Shown one piece after another: positions 32,809 to 43,777 of a DNA stretch of 64,000 nt. Positions within the stretch are counted from its first letter, which is position 1; each line of letters begins with the position of its first letter. The notes under the pieces are model-generated. The model saw only the letters and a program-made list of their open reading frames with translations. It was not told where the DNA came from and made no database searches. Source of the DNA: Episyrphus balteatus. Taxonomy: Eukaryota; Arthropoda; Insecta; Diptera; Syrphidae. The stretch is taken from NCBI RefSeq assembly GCF_945859705.1, contig NC_079135.1, positions 30,491,679 to 30,555,678 of the forward strand. Direction: 5' to 3'. The position numbers were made by a program, and so were the translations under genes.

Positions 32809-33540
32809 CAAAATTTGGAAAACATAACAATAAAGCTTTAAGCTTATAATTAATTGATAATAATAGGTACCATGTCTTTGGGATCAATTTAGAGATTTTA
32901 TTTGTTCTATTGTTATATTGAAGAGAGGTTGAAGATAATGTACATAACTACACCTAAAATATTTGTACTTTTGGCTAAAGTATTTTTAATATTAAAAAAA
33001 CTATTACAGCTTATTTACATACAGAAACAAACATTCTATCTCAATAATTGCTACATCATTGAGATCGTAGATTATTTTGGAAACACTAGATTCTAGAAGT
33101 ATTGAAAGCTTCGACTTCAGATAGTCCAGTCAATGAAAGTTACATCTACGATAGCTATTTGAGCAAAAAAAGATATAAATACATATACACTACCGGTCAA
33201 TAAAATAAGTTCACTTTATAAAAAAACAAGAATCTAATTTTTCACCTACAGTAACATAACAAAAAACTTTTTAACTTCCAAAAGGAGGAGGATATCAATT
33301 CGTCTGTATTTTTTTTTTAAGTGAACGATAACTCTTTTTCTGACTTATTCATAAGAAAACAACAGATTCCAAAAATATTTAAAACAACAAATTAATGCAA
33401 TTTATTGAAATATGAATCCAAAAAAAGACCTTTTTTTAGATGGGTCAATATAATAGGTTCACTTTTGTCTTATTTCGGAAAAGTGAGAGGAAAATGACTC
33501 AATTTATTAAAGCAAAATAGTAATTCGCAGTCATACGTAT

Positions 33541-34370
33541 TTGATACAAATGATTATCGTTGAAACTATTTCGTTCTCGTTCAAATGCGATAACTAATTA
33601 CAATAATCGTTTTACATTATTGCGCCTGACAGCATCCGAAACGCCCCCAAACGCAACCAAAACGCGTCCGAAAAGCGTCCAAAACGAGTCCCAAACGCAT
33701 CTGAAACGCTTCCAAAACGCATCTGAAACGCTCCCAAAACGCGTCCAAAATGCGTCTGAAACGCGTCCCAAGCGCTTCCAAAACGCGTCTGAAACGCGCC
33801 CAAAACGCGTTTGAAACGAGTCTGAAACGCGTCCAAATTGCGTCTGAAACGCGTGCGTGCGTCCCACACGCGTCCAAAACGCGACTGAAACGCGTCTTAA
33901 ACGCGTCCAAAACGCGCCCAAAACGCGTCCAAAATGCGTCTGAAACGCGTCCCAAGCGCTTCCAAAACGCGTCCAAAATGCGTCTGAAATAAGTCCAAAC
34001 CGCGACCAGTCTGAAAAGCGTCCAAAATGCGTCTGAAACGCGTCCCAAGCGCTTCCAAAACGCGTCTGAAACGCACCCAAAACGCGTCTGAAACGAGTCC
34101 AAAACTCGTCTGAAACGCGTCCAAATTGTGTCTGAAACGCATTAAAAACGCGTCGGAAATGCGCCCAAATTGCGTCTGAAACGCTTTCAAAACGCGTCGG
34201 AAACGCTCCCAAAACGCGTCTGAAACGTGTCCAAAATGCGTCTGAAACGCGTCCGAAACGGTTCCAAAACGCGTAGGAAACGCGTCTGAAATGCGTCCAA
34301 AACGCGCCTGAAACAACAATACCGAAGTACTTTCGTTTGCTAAATTTTCAAGAATGATAACGACTTCATC
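33541..34370. mobile_element. MITE, ACGATAATCG-rich family, copy 3, interrupted by minisatellite
   Basis: 33550-33620 (GATTATCGTTGAAACTATTTC, TTCGTTCTCGTT, AATAATCGTTTTAC) matches the left part of the 30188-30514 element. Eroded family sequence resumes after 34316 (AATACCGAAGTACTTTCG). The intervening 693 bp is the 11-bp minisatellite. Confidence 0.45.
33622..34314. repeat. 11-bp GC-rich minisatellite, about 63 units
   Basis: Consensus CGCGTCYRAAA (alternating CGCGTCTGAAA and CGCGTCCAAAA) recurs every 11 bp with scattered substitutions. It is CpG-rich in an otherwise AT-rich window. No stop codon arises in most minus-strand phases, so overlapping open frames of 204, 161 and 140 codons exist there; they encode an 11-residue periodic string (DAFWTRFGRVS-like). 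I regard these as by-products of the repeat, not genes. It lies between the two alternative first exons of GstO gene 1. Confidence 0.85.
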
Positions 34371-34714
34371 CCACCTATTAACACCTCAAAAATCCCACCT
34401 ATTAACACCTCAAAAATAAATTTTAAAAAATATGCGTGGAAAAATTTTGTATTTGCAACTGAAAAATATTTGCATTAAAAAATAATTATTTATTGCAAAT
34501 AAGAAATTTAGCATTAAAAAAATATTTAAGCAACTAAAAAATATTTGCATTGAAAATACATTTTTTATTGCAAATAAAAATATTTTTCATTAAAAATAAA
34601 ATTTTATTGCAAATACAAAATTTTCTGCATTAAAAAAAGATTCTATGCAAAATATTTTTTTTTAAATTATAAATATTTTTTTTATGCAAATATGTATTTT
34701 TCAGTTGCAATAAT

Positions 34715-35272
34715 TTTTTACTTGCTCTATAGGGCAAGTACCTATTGGTTTCGTGTCGAAAAAAAAAAATTGAGGTTTTAATCAAAACCAACATTACGAT
34801 GATGGAGAATTCCGAAAAAGTGGTTCCCGCAATTCCGTCCGTGCGTCTGTGCGTCCATCTGTACACATTTCCACAGCCTAAACGGGTGGATGGATTTTCT
34901 TCAAATTTTGGTACAGATGATTTTTATGGAATTCTGAAAGTTGTTTTTTTTATATCTCGTTTAGAACGTATACCTCCCATACGAAAAAATACGATATTAC
35001 GAATTTCTCGAAAACGACTCTAACGATTTTGATTAAACTTTGTATACGTAATATTTAAAGCAGTGGCAATAAAACTGCATTTTTATTTTTTCTCAAAAAA
35101 GTCAAATAACAAAAAAAAATTTTTTTCATTTAACAAAATTTTGCCCTAAATGTCGGCTCTTCCCCAATATCAATTTTTTTTAAATTTAGATCCAGCTTTT
35201 TAAATCTACAAGTAGACTAACATAAAAGTGCTTTGAACTGCAAGAGCAAGTACGTGCGACCCAAGTCGTGCA
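34715..35272 (+). mobile_element. Helentron/DINE-1-like repeat (copy 4)
   Basis: The 5' stem ACTTGCTCTATAGGGCAAGT is a nearly perfect palindrome. ACATTACGATGATGGAGAAT, a short (GTCY) stretch and the 3' end AGAGCAAGTACGTGCGACCC with AGTCGTGCA follow. Internally deleted relative to the 10321-11328 copy. Both ends are present. Confidence 0.65.
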
Positions 35273-35345
35273 TTTTATTTTTTATTTGCAATAAATATTT
35301 TTTACAACCCTCTTTACATTGCACAAGTACACAAAAATGCATTTA

Positions 35346-35373
35346 CCTTTTCCTAAATGTCTGCCGGTATTCA
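35346..35373 (-). CDS. Alternative or orphan GstO first exon (MNTGRHLGKG)
   Basis: The minus strand starts ATG at 35373 and encodes MNTGRHLGK plus one base, followed by the donor gtaaat. This is identical in length, phase and splice signal to the first exon of GstO gene 1 at 32678-32705, differing only at a few codons. Its promoter is duplicated too. It could splice to exon 2 at 31713 as an alternative promoter/N-terminus, since the product is nearly the same. Alternatively it is what remains of a duplicated GST gene whose other exons were lost. No second copy of exons 2-3 lies between it and gene 1. Confidence 0.6.
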
Positions 35374-35458
35374 TGATTAACTTCTATTTACTTGATTAAC
35401 AGGAGAAACTAAAACTATCTTTTTATTACCGTCTACTAACTGTTGTGATATTTGCACT

Positions 35459-35495
35459 ACTGAATAAAAAAATGGGGGTGTTTAAACCTTTTATA
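35459..35495 (-). promoter_or_regulatory. Core promoter of the distal GstO first exon
   Basis: TATAAAAGG starts at 35495 on the minus strand and TCAGT places +1 at 35461, 34 bp downstream. The surrounding block matches the proximal promoter (GTTTAAACACCC, AGCTTTAAGCTT), which shows a segmental duplication of roughly 220 bp. Confidence 0.65.
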
Positions 35496-35563
35496 CAAAA
35501 TTTGAAATACATAACGATGAAGCTTTAAGCTTAATAAATTGATAAAAGTTACCATGGTCTGTC

Positions 35564-36148
35564 TGATTAATCTTCTACGGCATACTAACCCATATATGGT
35601 TTATCGATTTCATATCGATTTATTCCCGTTATATTGCACTAAATGTCTAAATTTTTTTATAAGTAGGTAACCGGTTTTTATTATTAGTAAGAGAGTCGTG
35701 ATTCTGAAATAAACGCGAAAAAAACCCATGCACCCAATTTTTTCTTAGACTTTTTTGATCTTTGGTTATTATATCCCAAATGCAAACTTTTTTCTAAGTT
35801 TCATGAGTGTAACAATTTTTTTTTAAATGCCTATTTTACCTGTACTACAACTATTTAACCAATGTTTAAATGAAAGAATTGTAAAAAAAAAAAACAAAAA
35901 TCTATTAAGACAGGAGAAGCAAACTACTTCTTTAAAGTAGCTAGGTGTTTTAAGAAATGTCACAGGGGACACACTGTGTGTACAGATAACTACCTACTTT
36001 GAACTACAAGAGCAAGTTCGTGCGGCCAAGTTGTTCATATTATTTCTGTTCTCCGATTGTAGTCTAGAAATCAATCGGTTTTCACTTTTTTTTGCAATGT
36101 CTTCGTAATGGACAAATTGATTATTCAATGGGTTGCTTATATTTCTGG
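35564..36148. other. Intergenic DNA with repeat scraps
   Basis: Contains a mariner-like scrap at about 35870-35960 (AAAGAATTGTAAAAAAAAAA, GGAGAAGCAAACTAC) and a Helentron-like 3' end at about 35995-36045 (AGAGCAAGTTCGTGCGGCC). Nothing else recognised. Confidence 0.4.
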
Positions 36149-36444
36149 TACCCTATTTTGTAAAAGGATTATCGTTATTGTTAAACGCGATTACGTTTTA
36201 CGACAATCGTTTTATTTCAACGATACTCGTTAATCTTTACGACTGCCATTTGCCTATCGTTTTTGTTTAGGTGTACCTAATAATATTGTTGCTTCGGCCG
36301 TTAGAATGCATGTGAGTCTCAAAAAATATATTTTTCGGTTTAGTTTGGCCAAACAACTTTCTTGCTTTAAATAATCGCTCTTTGTCGTGACTATTGTTTA
36401 TTTCATTATCGTTTACACTCATTTCGCATTACGAAATAGACCCC
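36149..36444. mobile_element. MITE, ACGATAATCG-rich family, copy 2
   Basis: Begins GTACCCTATTTTGTAAAAGG and ends CATTACGAAATAGACCCC. Interior blocks ACGATACTCGTTAATCTTTA and GTTTGGCCAAAC are shared with 30188-30514. Confidence 0.6.
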
Positions 36445-37099
36445 AGACATTTTTGGATACAATGACAAATTATAATATTTTAAAAATAAAACTAAAACAA
36501 ATCAAATGCGAAATTCAAAGTAAAAAACAAAATAAATACCTTCAATGGTATTGTTCTGATTTTTTTTTTCAAACGATTAGTGATGAAGACAGAAGATGTA
36601 TGGAATTTTTGTTTATTATTTTGTTTGTTTTCTTAATTTTATCAAACTTACATTCCATAAGATTCTAGATTCTACAAATAAATGTATACAATATTAAATT
36701 ATTATATATGTATAAAAAAAGAACAAAAACATAAACTTTGTGTGCGTATGAAAATCGTAGAAAAGTAATTATTTATATGTATATGCATAAAGATTTATCA
36801 GAGAATCGCACGGAATTTCATAAATCCATTGAAAGTAGAAAAAAGAACAAGTCCAATATTAAAGATCAAAATCTTAACTTCTAATTTAAACATCAATCTC
36901 GTCGGCGAGTCTTTAGCTTTTAAACAGTTCTTTGCCTCTTTGTCGTACTTCTGAAATATTAATTAAATTAAAACAAATATTTGAAAATTAAAACGGAACA
37001 CAAAAAATAAAATTAATAAACACATCTTTTTGTTGGTATATTTTTTTTACTATTAGTAATTCACAATTAAGTGTGTATTGGTGGAATTATTAAAGTTGC
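36445..37099. other. 3' region of GstO gene 2
   Basis: AT-rich. At 36957 on the minus strand is a good acceptor (aatatttcag) opening a possible extra 3' exon AAGTACGACAAAGAGG (see the GstO gene 2 entry and the findings). TTTATT/AATAAA signals are plentiful. Confidence 0.4.
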
Positions 37100-40000
37100 T
37101 TACACGAGCATGTCGTAGTCTGGAGTATTGGTGCGACGTGTTTTGATAAATTTGGCATGAGTCTCTCCATCCAAGTAGGTGCCCTTAACAGCTGCATCTT
37201 CAATCATAACCTCACGCCATTTAATCTGAAATTGAAAATTTAATTAGAAATTTATATTTCACAGAATTATGAATATGTGTATTACCAAATTCTTAAATCT
37301 CTCTTGATCCATTTCATACTTATCACCAAGAAGATACTTGAGCATCTCTGCACGTTCACACCATGGCCAGATCATGTAGTCAATCCAACCAGGCTTATCA
37401 CCACCAAAGTAAACTGTCTTACGATCACCAAGCTCCTTTTCGAAGATATCAAGACCCTGGGAGATGTCCGTCAAAGCACCAGGAGAGTTTTCAGGTCCAT
37501 TTATTAGGACTTTATGAAGTGAACCAGTCACCGGACCAAAGCGTTCAACAAGAATTTTATCTTGAGCTTTTTTAAGTGGGTCCTTTGGAAGAAGTGGATT
37601 TTGTGGATACTTTTCATCCAAGTATTCACAGATGAGAAGAGATTCAGTTAAAATGGGATTTCCAGTTTCATTGACTAACTCCAGAGCAGGCACCTTGCCC
37701 AAGGGATTCTTTTCAACAAGCCATTCGGGTTTTTCGGTAAGATTAATAAAAATTGTATGATATGGAACGTTCTTTGCGTCCAGCGTTAAGTGAACACGAT
37801 GGGCAAAAGGACAGAAACGCATAGAAAAGAGACGTAGTTTACCATCGTCGGGAAGTTTGGGGCATGTTGATCCTAGTAATAATAGAAGAAACAAGTTTAG
37901 TTTATTTGCTTAGATCTGCAAAGTAAATTTAGGTTTAACTTTAAATAAATATTTCGTATGGTTAAGTTAACTTCTAAGCAATGAAAAATTGATACCGTTT
38001 TATATGGTTGAAGTACTAGGACACAATATTATGATAATTCAGGGAGCCAACCATTTTTTTTTTTTAACTACTCTTCCCTATCCGTTATTTATTTCCATTT
38101 ATATGGTAGCCCAGACAAATTAGTAAATCGAATCGCAATTTTTGCGGGAAAAAAATTTTTTTTTCATGGAATGTGTTTGGGTCATAAAGGTCGGGAGCAG
38201 CCGACATCTTGGAAAAGAAGTTGGTACCGTTTTTATTTAATAGCTTCATTACAAATTGAAAATTCTAGAAGACACACGCTATAAGTAGAACACGGTTTCC
38301 GCACTTTATCATCGAATATCGATCACCAATTCTTTGCCGCCGGGTACAAAGGGGTTAAGTCATAAAAATGATAGTTTGCCAGAAAATGCGATTGAAGTTG
38401 AGCTTATGTATGAAAATCCATACATTTTTGGGCATTGATCCTCTTATTTTTATAGGAAAGAGTTGCTCTAAATTTATGTATGTTTTTGATACCAAATAAA
38501 AGAGAAAAAGAGCTTATTCTTATTTCATCAAAACCCGAAAAGTGCAATTTTGTGACTAAACCCCTTTGTACTGGGAGCAAAGAATTAACCTTCGTCGGAA
38601 TTTTTTCATGTGCTCTAGTCAATAGTTTTGCATAATTGTTAAAGAAAGTAGACGTTTTTCAAAATGTTGTTCAAAGTATTGCCTCCTCCGAAAACGAACC
38701 TGAACAAGGCATTATAAAAGACGAAAAGACCGCGTACGAAATCTTGTATAAAGAAAGGAAAATAAATCTTTGAGCTAGCTATAGCATCAAACAACTGTTC
38801 GTTTCTGATGGAGAATTTGGCATGGGCTTGCGCAGCTATTGCTCTGAGTGAGATCTCAGATCCAAACAAGTCGAAAACAATATTCTTCCGGTTGGTATCA
38901 GGACGCTAAAACGAAAAATGGTTTTATGGCCAAAATCAAATCGAAACAGTGAAAAAGTAGAAGTACTTAAAACATTAAGCATGGTGGAAAAGCAGATTAC
39001 CAGAAAACTATCAGCATTCAAAAATGCGATTGGAACAGTTTGGAAAAAATGTGTAAGGGAACAGAGACCTTCTTTTCAAAGATTTTGTTGCTACTCCTGA
39101 AGCAATTATGCTTTATGCAGCTCAATCCTGGCATTAGTATAAAAACACTGAAAAGGTTCTTCGATTTGATCTAAAACGTCAATTCTGGCTCTTCATAGAA
39201 ACAGGTCTTTCACCTCTTTACCCGACATATCAAAACTATGATTGCATTTTACATTAAGAACATGATGACATTGAACAATCTAAAAAGAATCTGTACAACA
39301 AAAGATAATTTGAAATACACCGAGCTACAAGTAAAACAAATCGAGCACGAAGACGTATAGGATATAGGTGCACAGTACACAAAATAGGTCTGTTTTTGAC
39401 AAACAATGAGTTTCACCCGAGGGGAATTTACATTTTTCCGCTAAACTAGTTTCTTGTTCGGCGCCAAAATTTAAGTGAAATAAGAGCTGTCGAACACCTC
39501 GCAAATTACCTGCAAAAAAAAAAAACTGAAAATAAAGGAAGACGTCCGAACGTGAACAACTTTTCGCCCGGAACTCACAATATCGGAAAAGTGAAATTGA
39601 ATTTTTCGGGGTGGAATCTTGTTCACGTGAAACTCAGGGTAGGGTTGAATATTATAACTGAATTGGAGTCAAAGTAAGAAACCCCCACTTATGTTTTGAG
39701 CACAAGGGGCGAATGCAGATGAAGATAAAATAGCAAACTCTAAGAATCGTTGGTATTCAAGGAATTGACCCTAGCAAAACAAAATTTTGGAATACAACAT
39801 CCAGGTTCGAGGAGGACCGAATATTTGCTTCTTTATTTGTGCATTCAGTACGGATGTGTGTCAGGCAGAGGTTTTTTATATCTAATGAGAAAGTATTTAA
39901 TGATTTTCGGGGTAAAACCGTATTCACGAAATACTCATCAAAGTGGTTTTTGAATATTTATGGAGAATACCAAGACTTTAAGTTTTTTGCGTGACTAATA

Positions 40001-40944
40001 TGTAGATTACTTTGAGTTAACTCGTTACCGCAATAGTAGTTCCAAATACCCACTATACTATGTATTGGTCGCATTTATCAAAATTCATTAGCAAAACATT
40101 GCGATAATAATAATTGTATTAAAGGAAATAAAAAATTCAATAAGTAGAAGGGAAAAACCACAGAGTTATTTATGTTTGAACTTTTTTTTTTTATGAATAA
40201 ACCATTTCCATCAACATATTCGTCATCATCATCATCATCTCTTGTTTTTATGTTACTTTGACTAATTATAACAAACTGTGGTTAAGCACATTAGCGTTCC
40301 TGTTCATGTTGCTAAGTTGAAAAACAGAAAAAAATGAGATATTAAATTGCTTCGGAATGTTGATTTGAGTTGAGAAGATTTGAGAGTTCAATTTTTGCTC
40401 TCTACAAAATGGATTTTCAAATTGAATGTATATCTAGAATCCATTACAAATAATGTATCTAACCCCCACCGGCACCCTCCTCATCCACAGATGATTTGAT
40501 ATAAATTGAAAATATACATATAGCTACCACTTGAAGCTTGAGAGCTGACCCTTTACTTTATCCAACAAACGAAAACCAACAACGATAAAAATTCGAGAAC
40601 AACCTTACCCAATGACGTCAAACTCCAAAAATAAAAAAAAGAATGTGAAAGAGGGGAATCGGATCGGAAATGAAATTTAAAAAAAACCCAAACTAATCGC
40701 AACAAAAGTTTTTTTAATTCAATTCAAAATGCAATAAATAAACTAATAAGAAATTATTTTTTCGATTTGAAGCTGTTGATCATTTTATTGATTTTTTTTT
40801 GGTCTCGATAGAAAAGAAATCAGAGAAGAGGAACATTGAATCAATTGAGAAAGGTAATGTTTTATTTATAAAAAAAAAAATAATTGTGATGTGAGAAGAG
40901 AATATAATAAAATTACCTTTAGTTAAATGTTTGCCGGCACTCAT
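37100..40944 (-). CDS. GstO: Omega-class glutathione S-transferase, gene 2
   Basis: Paralogue of GstO gene 1. Minus-strand exons: 40944-40917, 37872-37286, 37225-37100; 246 residues. The first 28-bp exon encodes MSAGKHLTK. The active site FCPFAHR (Cys at about 30) is in the canonical omega position, followed by KVPALELVN and the glutathione-contact ESLLICEYLDEKYP, with the C-terminal helical domain carrying YMIWPWCERAEM. Intron 1 is 3 kb and contains a MITE at 38325-38590; intron 2 is 60 bp. The stop TAA at 37102-37100 overlaps a good donor (GT/gtaagc). Splicing to an acceptor at 36957 would replace the stop with about ten more codons, so the C-terminus may vary. The two genes point the same way and share their short first-exon layout, so they arose by tandem duplication. 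Confidence 0.92.
38325..38590. mobile_element. MITE, CCGGGTACAAAGG family, copy 2
   Basis: Left AATTCTTTGCCGCCGGGTAC...AAAGGGGTTAAGTCA pairs with right TGACTAAACCCCTTTGTACT...GCAAAGAATT. Shares ends with 1190-1868 but lacks the internal repeats. Inserted in GstO gene 2 intron 1. Confidence 0.65.
38640..39400. other. Unidentified, possibly decayed coding DNA in GstO gene 2 intron 1
   Basis: Composition is more even than the flanks. A plus-strand frame of 60 codons at 38918-39100 (MVLWPKSNRNSEKVEVLKTL...) and neighbouring broken frames could come from an old transposase or gene. I recognise no family. Low confidence that it ever coded. Confidence 0.25.
39401..40916. other. Remainder of GstO gene 2 intron 1
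   Basis: A (TCATCA)n-like microsatellite is at about 40215-40240. No gene or clear transposon boundary is seen. Confidence 0.4.
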
Positions 40945-41362
40945 AGTAGAAAATTTAGTTAATTGTAAAAGTGTTGATTTAATTGTGGATATATAAGATT
41001 GATAAGGATTTTGATGATTTGTCGTTGGGAATTTCGGATGAAGGCGTTAACACACTTTCACTTGCACAAAGTTTTTGTCGGTGTGACTTCAACTCAACTG
41101 TGTCGGCTAAAAAAACTACTGCAACTGTTTGAGTTTGAGTGGAAATTGAAAAGTTGAAGTTGGCTTTGGTTGATGGAGGAAAACAACAAAAACAAATAAA
41201 AATGTGAAAGCTTGGAGTGGTTTTTATTTGAGTGGAGTGACATTTTGACATTTTGTGTTTTGAAAGCTCTATGCATTCTGTCAGGAGGGATGTGTTCGTA
41301 GGCTAGGTAAATAAGGCATAGTGAGAAGTAAAGTAATTTTTAAACAATTTCATGCTGCTTAA

Positions 41363-41562
41363 GGCTAGACGCACACATGCGATTTTGATCGAGCGATTAT
41401 TCAGTCGCAAATTAGATGACAAGAATTTCAATGACTGTAGACACAATTTTCAAATTTTTAATTGCGGGAAGAATGTGTGTTCACAGGCATTAAAATCCTT
41501 GTGATCCATTTTTGTGGGACTGAATAATCACGCTACTAATGTCACATGTGTGCGCCTAGTCT
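41363..41562. mobile_element. Fold-back MITE, GGCTAGACGCACACATG ends
   Basis: GGCTAGACGCACACATGCGA and CGATTATTCAGTC on the left pair with GACTGAATAATCACG and CATGTGTGCGCCTAGTC on the right. About 200 bp, no ORF. Confidence 0.6.
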
Positions 41563-41584
41563 AAAAGTCGATTTTAATCTTTTT

Positions 41585-41735
41585 AGCCTGGTACGCAGCT
41601 CGCGCTAAATTTTAGCTCCCATACAAATTATCGAAAAATTTTATCTGAGCTAAAATGGATCCCATACAAATTATCGATAACTTTGTATGGGAATTTTATC
41701 TCGGCTAAAATTTAGCGCGAGCTGCGTACCAGGCT
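41585..41735. mobile_element. Fold-back MITE, AGCCTGGTACGCAGCTCGCG family, copy 1
   Basis: AGCCTGGTACGCAGCTCGCG...CTAAATTTTAGC pairs with GCTAAAATTTAGCGCGAGCTGCGTACCAGGCT across about 150 bp, with TATCGATAA palindromes in the middle. Relatives: 41916-42120 and 29768-29881. Confidence 0.7.
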
Positions 41736-41915
41736 TTAAAGGCTTTAATCTAAAAACCAATACTAAAGCTCCATTTAATATCGGGAAATATTGTTTGTGG
41801 TCGTAATAATTTAAAAATACTAAAATTTTATCCGTGAGGTCTGATGGGACGGAGATATTGAAGTTTAAAGTCGTTGATGTAGCTGATGTTGTTGATGTAG
41901 CTCGACGAGAAATAG

Positions 41916-42120
41916 GCCCCTATTACGCAGATCGAGCTAAATCTTAGCCGAGATAAAATTCCCATTTTAAGCCTGGTACGCTGCTCGAGCTAAATTTTAG
42001 CCGAGATAAAATTCCCATACAAGTTATCGATAACTTGTATGGGATCCATTTTAGCTCAGATAAAATTTTTCGATAATTTGTATGGGAGCTAACATTTAGC
42101 GCGAGCTTCGTAACAGGCTT
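41916..42120. mobile_element. Fold-back MITE, AGCCTGGTACGCAGCTCGCG family, copy 2 plus broken arm
   Basis: A complete copy runs from about 41969 (AAGCCTGGTACGCTGCTCGA) to 42120 (TTCGTAACAGGCTT). Just left, 41916-41968 is an isolated arm (TATTACGCAGATCGAGCTAA...GATAAAATTCCCAT), as if one copy inserted into, or recombined with, another. Confidence 0.6.
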
Positions 42121-43209
42121 TATTATGAAAATTTTAATGCACAAGATTTTAAATTTTTCTTTGAGTAAGAAAAGTTTTTTGTCAAAAATTTCCTTTTAAA
42201 AAATCTATTTCTTAAAAAGTGTTTTGATTCATTATGGTCTTAAACATCCGAAATGTGAACCAGAAAAGTCATTCTAGAGTGTTTCTTGCTTGTTTTTTTT
42301 TTCAGCTTTCAGGCGTTTTGTTGTTTAGATTAGTCATTAGATACTCAAATTATAGCCAGAGTGTATATATTTGGAAAAACAACGAAAAAACAAAACTTTG
42401 AAAAACCATATCTCGTAAACCTATCCACTGTAATTTTTTTAAATGTGATTTCCGAGTCCTTTAAGTCAAAATACTATTGAGAAAATAAGTAGTATTGAGG
42501 GTCTATTAAGTCTAAAAACCAGTGTTATTGATGTCCTAGTATATCAATTAAGGTTCCATAATGTTCAATGCACGCTAATCTTTGGCTTGTATAAAAAGAA
42601 AGACAGGTTTTATGCAATTCATTTTGGCGCATTACCGAAATTTCTCAAGATCCTTCACAGTTTTTATATTAATTGAAAAAGAATAACAGGAACCGATCCC
42701 ACACGTACCTCCGCAGCCTAGTACTGTTGCAGTACAATTCTCGAACATTAAAGATGAGTGGAAAATAGGGACAAATATATATAAATAAAACATTGCATAT
42801 ACCTACTTACAATAAGAAATAATAAAAACATTGGCATATACTAACAAGAAAAACTCTTGGAACAGGTCTTAACCTGGGCCTTCTCTTAGTTGGCTTACCG
42901 TCCGCCACTTTTCCTTCAAGTAGTTAATAAAGCACGGCGATAAAGTTGATATTTCATTATTTTTCTTCTATACAGAGCTAATTTGTGACCTGTGCGCCTG
43001 TGCCCCTGTTCTGTAACTATTATCACGGCTATAAAAAAAAATCCATTTTATCTCATCAATATAAAAGAAATATCGTTCAAAATCATAATTTCTTAATTCA
43101 TAAATTCTGAATTTGAAAGAAATTGTGCTTTATTTATGGAAAAAAAAAAAATTTATTTTAAAGACGTTGAAAAAAGTTTATGGCCAGTGATAAAGTTATA
43201 GAACATAGG
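42121..43209. other. Spacer between GstO gene 2 and the UGT cluster
   Basis: AT-rich. No gene, long inverted repeat or tandem repeat identified. Confidence 0.4.
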
Positions 43210-43590
43210 CCCTGTTCACAATGTCAGCTATTACATGAAGCCTCAAGAGGCGCGCCTCTTTTCAAAACTAATGAGTGCAAAAGAGAAAGAAGATAAAACA
43301 AAAAATTATCCGACCGGAGAGTCGTGGGCAAAAATTCTGAGACTCTTTTGACGTTTCTTTTTCCACTCTTTCTTTTTTCAACATTCCCTTTCATTTTTTT
43401 TTGCTTCTTGGTGGAATACAACAACAACAATACTTAAATTAAAAGAGAAATGTCAAATTTGAGTCTTTGACTCAAGAGGCGTCGTGTAATAGTACGCGCC
43501 TCACAGAATGATTATCAAAAGAAAATTCGAAAAAAGAGTCAAGCCTCTTGAGGCTTCATGTAATAGCTGACAATGGAGTATTGGGTCTGT
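43210..43590. mobile_element. Fold-back MITE, CAGCTATTACATGAAGCCTC ends
   Basis: ATGTCAGCTATTACATGAAG + CCTCAAGAGGC (43221-43252) pairs with GCCTCTTGAGG + CTTCATGTAATAGCTGACA (43545-43573). Each arm also contains its own CCTCAAGAGG palindrome, and a further partial copy (ACTCAAGAGGCGTCGTGTAA) lies inside. Confidence 0.65.
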
Positions 43591-43777
43591 TCGTAGAGTC
43601 GTGACTTAATTTTAAATTCCAAATTTGTATGGAAAATTGAAATTACTTACAAGACATTTAAATTGTGATTAATTAAAAAATTGTTCATTTAATTTTTACT
43701 ATTTGTTTTATTTTTTTATAGGTACTTTACTTTAGATTTTCTTATGAAGTAGTTAATTCTATTCTAGCTTGAATTTT

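Noticed and set aside
33598..34319. Long minus-strand ORFs (204, 161, 140 codons) as a repetitive protein gene
   Set aside because: They overlap in different frames and follow directly from an 11-bp repeat that contains no stop in most phases. No start context, splice sites or non-repeat domain supports a gene.
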